In this document: one piece after another, positions 1-5,345 of the stretch
How the letters are laid out: each line of letters opens with the position of its first letter
How positions within the stretch are numbered: the first letter of the stretch is position 1
NCBI GenBank assembly: GCA_037143735.1
Contig: JBAWYD010000107.1
Span: 1-7,588, forward strand
DNA length: 7,588 bases
Direction: 5' to 3'
Source of the DNA: JAPLJQ01 sp037143735
GTDB lineage: Bacteria > Desulfobacterota > Syntrophia > Syntrophales > UBA2185
Made by a program: the position numbers and the translations under genes
The notes under the pieces: model-generated
What the model saw: the letters and a program-made list of their open reading frames with translations, nothing else
Told to the model about the DNA's origin: nothing
Databases searched by the model: none

Positions 1-57
1 TGGAAGGACGGTCTGTGGGCTTTATGGTGTATCTTGAGATATAACCTGTTTAAATAA
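1..57 (+). CDS. C-terminal fragment of an upstream gene, possibly a family-2 glycosyltransferase
   Basis: Frame 1 is open from the first base to a TAA at 55-57 and reads WKDGLWALWCILRYNLFK. A short K-D-G stretch followed by a hydrophobic/aromatic segment and a basic end is the common tail of bacterial GT2 glycosyltransferases (the 'DG..G...a.....y.f.ry.k' pattern), which would suit the glycan genes downstream. This is recognition from 18 residues only. Frame 3 is also open, to a TAA at 42-44, and cannot be excluded. The 5' part lies outside the window, so catalytic motifs cannot be checked. If real, its stop lies 56 bases before the ATG of the next gene, compatible with one operon. Confidence 0.4.
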   Translation, partial: WKDGLWALWCILRYNLFK

Positions 58-113
58 TTTTCAAAGCTTGGAGTGGATTTATTCGTAATTTGAGATTCTG
101 TAAGTTAAGACCT

Positions 114-1856
114 ATGACATCCACTATTCTTTCTCTATTAACTAAAGACAGAAACGTCACACTGCTTGCCATTTTTGTACTGGCCCTGACAATCAAACTG
201 TTGGTTTTCTTTTTCGCGACTGATCCGATCATCTTCTATAAATATCCCTATTTCGCCGAGCAGATCGGTAAGGGTATCGACATTGGCGAAAGAATTGTCG
301 ATTTGAGCCCCCTTTATCTCTATGTCAATGTTTTGTTTTATAAAATCTTCGGAGCAAATTGGGAATCCCTGGCCGTCCTGCAAATTATAATTGGCAGCTT
401 GAACTGCCTTATTATCTACATAATCGGCGAAAAACTATTTGGCAGGAGCATAGGACTCATTGCCTCCGTCATTTTAGTCCTTTACGGTAATCTAACCTTA
501 ATTGAATTAACTCTGGAGCCAGAAGCTTTTGCCATATTCTTCAATTCTCTTACTGTCTTTGTTCTGATCCAGGCAAGAAATGAAAATTCTTCTGAATACC
601 GGGCATGGAAATGGTTTTTAGCCGGGGCGCTCATTGGTTTATCCGTGATTACCAAAGCCAATACCCTGCTCATTTTACCAGGCGCAGTGATTTGGATTTG
701 GTGGGGTGTCGCCAAAAGAGATAAAAAATTAATAGCAACCCTGTCACTCCTCTTGGGGGTTTTTCTCCTGGTTTCTCCAATTACCTTGAGAAATTATCTG
801 AAATGCAATGATTTCATCCTGGTTACCGCCGATGGGGGTAAAGTCTTCTTCCATGGCAATGGCCCGGGTGCCACGGGAATGGAGCGGGCGGATTTATCCC
901 ATCAGGGATTTATTGAAGAAGGACAACCTGAGCCAGACTATGCCCATGTCCTTTTCAGAAATACGGCAAGAGCTTTAAGCGGGTTACCCCTTAGTCCCTC
1001 AGAGTGTTCGAAATTCTGGTTTTCCTGCACACTGGATCTTATTCAGGCCAACCCGTCGTCCTCACTACTTCTTGAACTAAAAAAGTTTTGTTTTTTTTGG
1101 GGCAACTACGAAGTTCACGACCTCGATTCGACTTATAAGAATTACGTGACAATCCAGTCCTGGCCGTTTATCCCATTTGGTATCATTGCCGCCCTTGGAA
1201 TTATGGGAATGGGTCTTTCCCTTATAAGATTCCGTCAAGCTTTTCTCCTCTATTGGATGATTTTAGTTTATCTCTTATCTGTGTTGGTCTTTTTTGCGGC
1301 ATCACGTTACCGATTGCCCGCAGCACCCCTTATATCAATATTTTCCGCCTACTTCCTGACGTGTCTCTTCGGACTGATCCGGGAGAAAAACTGGAAACGA
1401 TTTCTCGCCTATCTGGGAATCACATTACTTCTTTTTGCATGTACGAACCTCCTGTTCCGAAATGATATCCAGATATTTGACCAGTGGCAGAAGGCCACGA
1501 GAATCCACTATTCCCTGGGTGGGAAAATGCTTTTTAAAAAAGGAAACTACCAGGAAGCCGTCTTGGAGTTCAAAAAAGTTCTTGAATTGCAGCCGGATTT
1601 TGTACCGGCCTACAACTATTTGGGAAAGTCTTATGCCATTCTTAACGATTATGAACAAGCCGAACAATATTTTCAAAAAGTCATCCAACTTGCTCCGGGA
1701 ATCGATGAAGGTTACATGAATTTGGGGCTTTTGTTTGAGCTAAAAGGTGCGACATCAAAGGCCTTGTCCTATCTGACGAAGGCTCTTTCACTAAACCCGC
1801 AGAATGCCAAGGCGAAAGAGCATCTACGGTCATTGGAAGGCCGCTCACCGGAGTGA
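114..1856 (+). CDS. GT-C (PMT/ArnT-like, GT39-type) membrane glycosyltransferase with C-terminal TPR domain
   Basis: The 580-residue protein is predicted to be an inner-membrane enzyme transferring a sugar from a polyprenyl-phosphate donor to an acceptor on the periplasmic side. Seen: a first membrane segment at about 14-35; an external loop with an acidic residue (D37) and the SPLYLYVNVLFYKIFG stretch that resembles the P-L-Y motif of GT39 proteins; further membrane segments at about 86-106, 110-154, 168-196, 205-225, 348-370, 376-396, 401-421 and 430-447. R226-G255 (RNY...GGKVFFHGNGPGATG) matches the 'RNY..GGxxFxxGNxPxAxG' loop of bacterial GT39 relatives, and SRYRLP lies at 397-402. Three TPR repeats follow at about 464-496, 497-530 and 531-564, with typical G-Y/A-L-P spacing. 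ATG 114 was chosen; TTG 90 in the same frame would add 8 residues, and neither has a good ribosome site. Donor and acceptor are unknown. Protein O-glycosylation is possible because of the TPR tail; lipid or polysaccharide decoration is the alternative. Confidence 0.85.
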   Translation: MTSTILSLLTKDRNVTLLAIFVLALTIKLLVFFFATDPIIFYKYPYFAEQIGKGIDIGERIVDLSPLYLYVNVLFYKIFGANWESLAVLQIIIGSLNCLIIYIIGEKLFGRSIGLIASVILVLYGNLTLIELTLEPEAFAIFFNSLTVFVLIQARNENSSEYRAWKWFLAGALIGLSVITKANTLLILPGAVIWIWWGVAKRDKKLIATLSLLLGVFLLVSPITLRNYLKCNDFILVTADGGKVFFHGNGPGATGMERADLSHQGFIEEGQPEPDYAHVLFRNTARALSGLPLSPSECSKFWFSCTLDLIQANPSSSLLLELKKFCFFWGNYEVHDLDSTYKNYVTIQSWPFIPFGIIAALGIMGMGLSLIRFRQAFLLYWMILVYLLSVLVFFAASRYRLPAAPLISIFSAYFLTCLFGLIREKNWKRFLAYLGITLLLFACTNLLFRNDIQIFDQWQKATRIHYSLGGKMLFKKGNYQEAVLEFKKVLELQPDFVPAYNYLGKSYAILNDYEQAEQYFQKVIQLAPGIDEGYMNLGLLFELKGATSKALSYLTKALSLNPQNAKAKEHLRSLEGRSPE

Positions 1857-1898
1857 AGATCATGTAGTCATTACAAAAGAAAGAGGAAACCGAAAGGT

Positions 1899-1903
1899 AG
1901 AGG
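1899..1903 (+). promoter_or_regulatory. Ribosome binding site AGAGG for the gene starting at 1913
   Basis: AGAGG lies 9 bases before GTG 1913. The in-frame ATG at 1925 would have this site 21 bases away and only a weak AGAAG (1909-1913) nearer. This tips the start toward the GTG, but the difference is just four residues. Confidence 0.45.
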
Positions 1904-1912
1904 CCATCAGAA

Positions 1913-3439
1913 GTGTGCCCCATTATGAATGAGCGGGTGAATAAGATACAGAGTGAGACTGGTTGGTTATCCTGGGTAATCTTGCTTGGTATGGCCGCTC
2001 TAATAATGGGACGTCTCACAGATACAAAGGCGGATCCCGACCTGTGGGGGTACCTGGCATTTGGTCGTTTATTCTGGATTGGCAATGGATTTCCTTTTTA
2101 TGACATATTTGCCTATACTCCAACCAAGGCAATCTGGGTATACCACGAATGGCTTACCGGGGTAATTTTTTACCCACTTTACCAGAATCTGGGACCGGCC
2201 GGCCTGCAAGGGCTTAAATATATTCTTGGTTTAGGAACCGCTGTCTTGATCTATATGACTGCCCGAATGCGTGGAGCTTCAAATGGGGCTGCTCTCATCT
2301 GCCTTTTGTTAATTAGCCCTTTTTTTAGTTTTGCCTATTCGCCGGTAAGGGCGCAGATTTTTACTAATCTTTTTTTTGTGCTCACAATCTTTATCCTTGA
2401 AAGCTCCAGATCAACGGGGCGATGGCGCCATCTGTGGTGGCTTGCGCCGATATTTTTAGTATGGGCGAACCTTCATGCAGGATTTGTTGCCGGGATTGGA
2501 CTTGTCGGACTTTACGCTGCCGGGGAGGCTGTGTCGAAGCGCAGGTTCATGCCTTATTTTCTGATATCGGCGCCGTCTATATTTGTGACCCTGATCAATC
2601 CATACGGTTTCAAATATTGGATCTACCTTATGCAAGCCTTATCGATGCCCCGGCCTGAAATAGATGAGTGGCAATCGGTCTTTCTGGCTTTAAAAAACGG
2701 CGAATATCTGGCAAATAACGCCTTTTTTCTGTTACTATTCTTTTTTGCCGTGATTATGGTACTGAGCCTCCGTAATTGGAACATTACTGATATTCTCTTA
2801 TTAACAGTGACTTCGTGTTTAGCTTGTATGCATATACGGCATCAAAGCCTATTTTTTTTAATTATGGGTATTATTGCACCAACCTATTTCACACAGGCAT
2901 GGGAGAACATACAATCATCTTCTGTACGAGCCGCCCGCTGGAACAGATTTATCAGACTATGTACGCCAATCCTGTTTTCCGGATTGCTCGTCATTTTTGG
3001 TGCAAGGTTTATTACGGGTCACCCTTTTGACATTAATGTGCCGTCTATATCTAAAGGTGGAACAACTGATTATAATTATCCGGCAGGCGCTGTCGAGTAT
3101 ATACGTTCCCACGGGATTAAGGGCAACATCCTGACAGAGTTCAGTTGGGGAGAATACATTATCTGGGAATTATCAGACGGATGCCGTGTTGCGATGGATG
3201 GACGTTATGAGACCGTCTACCCTGAATATGTGAGCCGCGAGTTTTTTGAGTTTTCTGCAGGGAGGTCAGGCTGGAAAAATTATTTACATAAATATCCTCA
3301 CGACATGATACTAATCAGGCCTGATAGTCCTGTCATGGCACTGTTACGTTCGGAGCCCGAATGGCGCGAGGTATACACTGATGCCGACGGCGTCTTGTTC
3401 GTACGGGAGAAAAATTTAACTTTATCGAAGCCGGAATAA
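1913..3439 (+). CDS. Polytopic membrane protein of an uncharacterised GT-C-like family
   Basis: The 508-residue protein has about ten hydrophobic segments between residues 18 and 365, then a soluble C-terminal domain of about 140 residues. It shows motifs I associate with a widespread but functionally unassigned bacterial membrane family resembling GT-C glycosyltransferases: ADPDLWGYLAFGR at 40-52 (two acidic residues in the first external loop, the usual GT-C catalytic position), YHEWL at 77-81, RAQIFTN at 146-152, NLHAGF at 186-191, NPYGF at 229-233, RPEIDEW at 247-253 and RHQSLF at 309-314. In the tail are YPAGAVEYI at 389-397, FSWGEYIIW at 410-418 and MDGRYETVYP at 428-437. The gene starts 56 bases after the preceding stop, so co-transcription is likely. 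No substrate can be read from the sequence. It may be a second sugar transferase acting on the same lipid-linked donor, or a non-catalytic relative. Confidence 0.75.
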   Translation: MCPIMNERVNKIQSETGWLSWVILLGMAALIMGRLTDTKADPDLWGYLAFGRLFWIGNGFPFYDIFAYTPTKAIWVYHEWLTGVIFYPLYQNLGPAGLQGLKYILGLGTAVLIYMTARMRGASNGAALICLLLISPFFSFAYSPVRAQIFTNLFFVLTIFILESSRSTGRWRHLWWLAPIFLVWANLHAGFVAGIGLVGLYAAGEAVSKRRFMPYFLISAPSIFVTLINPYGFKYWIYLMQALSMPRPEIDEWQSVFLALKNGEYLANNAFFLLLFFFAVIMVLSLRNWNITDILLLTVTSCLACMHIRHQSLFFLIMGIIAPTYFTQAWENIQSSSVRAARWNRFIRLCTPILFSGLLVIFGARFITGHPFDINVPSISKGGTTDYNYPAGAVEYIRSHGIKGNILTEFSWGEYIIWELSDGCRVAMDGRYETVYPEYVSREFFEFSAGRSGWKNYLHKYPHDMILIRPDSPVMALLRSEPEWREVYTDADGVLFVREKNLTLSKPE

Positions 3440-3442
3440 GAT

Positions 3443-3472
3443 TTTACACCGATTATTGCGTTGTAGTATAGA
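3443..3472 (+). promoter_or_regulatory. Candidate sigma-70-type promoter before the GT2/methyltransferase pair
   Basis: TTTACA (3443-3448, five of six bases of the -35 consensus) is followed after 18 bases by TATAGA (3467-3472, four of six of the -10 consensus). Transcription would start near 3479, leaving a leader of about 27 bases before the ATG. It sits in the largest gap between the first four genes (66 bases) and at the point where base composition changes, which fits an independent start of transcription. Matches of this quality also occur by chance. Confidence 0.35.
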
Positions 3473-3505
3473 AACCTGCTAAAGATTAAAGCAAGGACGT
3501 GCTCC

Positions 3506-4261
3506 ATGTTTAAAGATAAAAAGGTGATTGTCGTCATGCCCGCCTACAACGCGGCGCAGACCCTGAAAATGACCTATGACGAGGTCATGGCCCAGGGGAT
3601 CGTCGATCTCGTGATCCTTGTGGATGACGCGAGCCGTGACGAAACATCGGCGATCGCCAGGTCTCTCCCCCATACCAGGGTCTATGTCCATGAAAAAAAC
3701 CGCGGCTATGGGGCCAACCAGAAGACATGCTACCGAATGGCGCTCAAAGAGGGAGGGGACATCATCATTATGGTGCATCCCGATTACCAGTACACGCCGA
3801 AACTGATCCCCGCTATGGCCTCCATGATTGGGAGCGGTCTTTATCACTGCGTTCTGGGGTCGAGAATCCTCGGGGGGCACGCCGTCCGGGGCGGGATGCC
3901 CCGGTGGAAATATATCGCCAACCGTTTTCTCACCTTTGTAGAAAACGTTCTATTAGGTGCGAAGCTCTCCGAATATCACACGGGATACCGGGCTTTTTCC
4001 AGAGAACTGCTGGAAAATTTGCCCATAGAGGTCAATTCCGACGATTTCGTTTTCGACAATCAGATGCTGGCCCAGATCATCTGGTTCGGTTATACGATTG
4101 CCGAGATCAGCTGTCCCACAAAATACTTTGCGGAAGCGTCATCAATCAACTTTCAACGCAGCGTGAAATACGGAATGGGCTGTCTCATGACGGCGTTGAC
4201 TTTTCGCCTGTCAAAAGCGGGGATCGTCGGATCGAACATGTTTCCCAGGAACCACCCATGA
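3506..4261 (+). CDS. Family-2 glycosyltransferase, polyprenyl-phosphate-sugar synthase (DPM1-like) type
   Basis: The 251-residue protein is a GT-A fold glycosyltransferase, predicted to act on the cytoplasmic membrane face and transfer a sugar from a nucleotide sugar, likely to a polyprenyl phosphate. Motifs in order: VVMPAYNAA (9-17) at the first strand, VDDAS (39-43) for nucleotide binding, NRGYGANQ (65-72), MVHPDYQY (89-96) in the position of the metal-binding DxD, GSR (118-120), HTGYRAFSRELL (158-169) and NSDDFVFDNQML (177-188), the acceptor/catalytic region. It lacks the C-terminal membrane pair found in some relatives; only the catalytic domain is present. The start is supported by AAGGA at 3493-3497, eight bases before the ATG. 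Its stop overlaps the next gene's start (ATGA), so translation is probably coupled. The specific sugar (mannose, glucose or other) and acceptor are not determined. Confidence 0.88.
   Translation: MFKDKKVIVVMPAYNAAQTLKMTYDEVMAQGIVDLVILVDDASRDETSAIARSLPHTRVYVHEKNRGYGANQKTCYRMALKEGGDIIIMVHPDYQYTPKLIPAMASMIGSGLYHCVLGSRILGGHAVRGGMPRWKYIANRFLTFVENVLLGAKLSEYHTGYRAFSRELLENLPIEVNSDDFVFDNQMLAQIIWFGYTIAEISCPTKYFAEASSINFQRSVKYGMGCLMTALTFRLSKAGIVGSNMFPRNHP
4247..4250 (+). promoter_or_regulatory. Ribosome binding site AGGA that fixes the methyltransferase start
   Basis: AGGA inside the end of the GT2 gene lies 7 bases before ATG 4258. The same reading frame is open upstream as far as about 3727, but that extension only re-reads the GT2 gene in another frame. 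This site and the ATGA overlap mark 4258 as the true start. Confidence 0.6.
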
Positions 4262-5025
4262 CGTTATCAAACGACAACCGTTTTGCGGATTTCTTTGAAG
4301 ATGAGACATATATTGCACTGAAGAACTACCTGTATAACTATCTTCTCAGAAAGCGTGCCGTTGAGAAGGTGATACGAAGTGAAACAGAAGGGGTTTTTCT
4401 TGAGATAGGGAGCGGCATGTCTCCCGTTTTGACCTCCCGAAATGAGGTTGTTTATTCGGATCTGTCCTTTTCGGCTCTCAGAACATTAAAAAAGATCCAT
4501 GGCAAAGGGCATTATGTCGTGGCCGATGGCATGAACCTGCCATTCAAGGCAGATGCCTTTTCCCACACCGTTTCTTCCGAGGTCATGGAACATCTCGCAG
4601 ATGACCGAAAGGCCTTGAGGGAAATCGCCGGAGTGACAAAGCGCGGGGGCAGCCTTGTTGTCACGTTTCCACACCGGCATTTTTATTTTTCCTTTGATGA
4701 CCGTTTCGTAAACCACCACCGCCGTTATAAGCTTCTTGAAATGGAACGTTTGTTGATAGAGGTCGGGTTCGCCCCCTTGTTGATTCGGAAAGTGCTGGGA
4801 CCTCTCGAAAAGATGACCATGCTCATTGTCACGGCATGTATTTCCACCCTTCAGAGATCAAGAGGTAAGGCGCAAATCAGGGGATGGAAATCAAAGCCTG
4901 CGAGCGTCATGATACGCCTCTTCCGATGGACCAACATATTGTATGCCGGTATCGCACTGATTGATGCCATCATCATGCCTCGCGCGTTATCATCCGTATT
5001 GTTAATCAAGGCTGTAAAAAAATGA
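4258..5025 (+). CDS. Class I SAM-dependent methyltransferase (Methyltransf_11 type)
   Basis: The 255-residue protein is predicted to transfer a methyl group from S-adenosylmethionine to a small or glycan-linked substrate. Motif I is VFLEIGSGM (46-54, with the G-S-G loop). The acidic residue after strand 2 is D68 (VVYSDLSF), and VADGMNLPF (88-96) carries the D-x-x-x-L-P-F signature. SSEVMEHL (106-113) is motif IV, and KRGGSLVVTFPH (128-139) is the following strand. NHHRRY (152-157) resembles the D/N-HHRRF/Y segment of methyltransferases in polysaccharide clusters. The C-terminal part (about 180-250) is partly hydrophobic and may bind a lipid or membrane. It begins inside the stop of the GT2 gene, which points to a shared step, such as methylating the sugar or lipid product. 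The substrate is unknown. Confidence 0.85.
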   Translation: MTLSNDNRFADFFEDETYIALKNYLYNYLLRKRAVEKVIRSETEGVFLEIGSGMSPVLTSRNEVVYSDLSFSALRTLKKIHGKGHYVVADGMNLPFKADAFSHTVSSEVMEHLADDRKALREIAGVTKRGGSLVVTFPHRHFYFSFDDRFVNHHRRYKLLEMERLLIEVGFAPLLIRKVLGPLEKMTMLIVTACISTLQRSRGKAQIRGWKSKPASVMIRLFRWTNILYAGIALIDAIIMPRALSSVLLIKAVKK

Positions 5026-5026
5026 A

Positions 5027-5042
5027 CGGGCTGTTTTGCCCG
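5027..5042 (+). terminator. Weak hairpin directly after the methyltransferase stop
   Basis: CGGGC (5027-5031) and GCCCG (5038-5042) form a perfect five-base-pair GC stem with a six-base TGTTTT loop, starting one base after the TGA. No clear U-tract follows (GCTTCC), so it is not a strong intrinsic terminator on this strand. The run of seven A residues at 5016-5022 would give a U-tract only for transcription from the other direction. It may be an attenuator or RNA 3'-end stabiliser. Confidence 0.35.
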
Positions 5043-5243
5043 GCTTCCAACATTAGAGCATAGGAATATGGCTGGACACGCCATCTGCCTGTTTCGTGCT
5101 TTTGAGATGTGTCGGGGTTGCTTTCGGCCGTTTTTACTTTTTACAGATGATGTTTACCTTTGCGCAGAGAAAAGGTTGCCGGTCGGGCAATATTTTGGTA
5201 CATGTCTCCACGGCACATGATATGCGGAAATGCGAACGGCGCC

Positions 5244-5269
5244 TTTCCCGTAAACACGACGACGGGAAA
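5244..5269 (+). repeat. Eight-base perfect inverted repeat in the leader
   Basis: TTTCCCGT (5244-5251) and ACGGGAAA (5262-5269) are exact reverse complements separated by ten bases (AAACACGACG). As RNA this forms an eight-pair stem; as DNA the arms are 18 bases apart start to start, so it could be an operator. A run of five T residues (5278-5282) begins nine bases later, too far for a classical terminator. It lies about 75 bases before the downstream start codon. Confidence 0.5.
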
Positions 5270-5332
5270 AACAGTAATTTTTGGAAGGAAGGAAAAGCCG
5301 AGCAGGCGCCGCCATTGGGCTGTTCAAACCCC

Positions 5333-5341
5333 GGTGAGGAG
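5333..5341 (+). promoter_or_regulatory. Strong ribosome binding site for the SpeE-like gene
   Basis: GGTGAGGAG precedes a double ATG (5343 and 5346). The GGTGAG core ends seven bases before ATG 5346 and four before ATG 5343, favouring the second, though either would do. It rules against an upstream start at 5160, which would add 62 residues without domain character before the first membrane helix. Confidence 0.65.
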
Positions 5342-5345
5342 TATG

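Larger units (their letters stand above)
5026..5345 (+). other. Non-coding leader region between methyltransferase and SpeE-like gene
   Basis: These 320 bases hold no convincing gene. Two frames are open through it, but their products are rich in Arg, Lys, Gly, Cys and His without any recognisable domain or membrane segment. Contents seen: the hairpin at 5027-5042; a small stem TTGCC/GGCAA at 5176-5180 and 5186-5190 followed by TATTTTGG; an eight-base inverted repeat at 5244-5269; and a ribosome site at 5333-5341. I could not identify a known riboswitch class or a convincing promoter. The transcription start of the downstream gene probably lies in here. Confidence 0.55.

Noticed and set aside
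1091..1098. Run of eight T residues inside the first GT-C gene, and similar T runs in the second (near 2319 and 2370), as slippage or frameshift sites
   Set aside because: The reading frames continue uninterrupted with sensible Phe/Leu membrane sequence on both sides. AT-rich codons for hydrophobic residues explain the runs.
1681..2085. Reverse-strand open frame of 134 codons (and similar antisense frames, e.g. 3479-3880 and 6627-6938)
   Set aside because: All lie opposite genes with clear family motifs, have low-complexity or unstructured translations and no convincing ribosome site, so they are taken as shadows.
3727..4257. Long upstream extension of the methyltransferase reading frame overlapping the GT2 gene
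   Set aside because: The translated stretch is rich in Arg, His and Gly with no domain, while the GT2 frame here carries clear family motifs. A ribosome site and the ATGA overlap place the start at 4258.
5176..5190. TTGCC/GGCAA stem followed by TATTTTGG as an intrinsic terminator
   Set aside because: Only five pairs with a five-base loop and a broken T-tract; too weak to call as a separate terminator, so it is only mentioned in the leader entry.
5160..5345. In-frame N-terminal extension of the SpeE-like protein
   Set aside because: The 62 added residues are basic, contain no recognised domain and precede the first membrane helix. The strong GGTGAGGAG site supports a start at 5343 or 5346.
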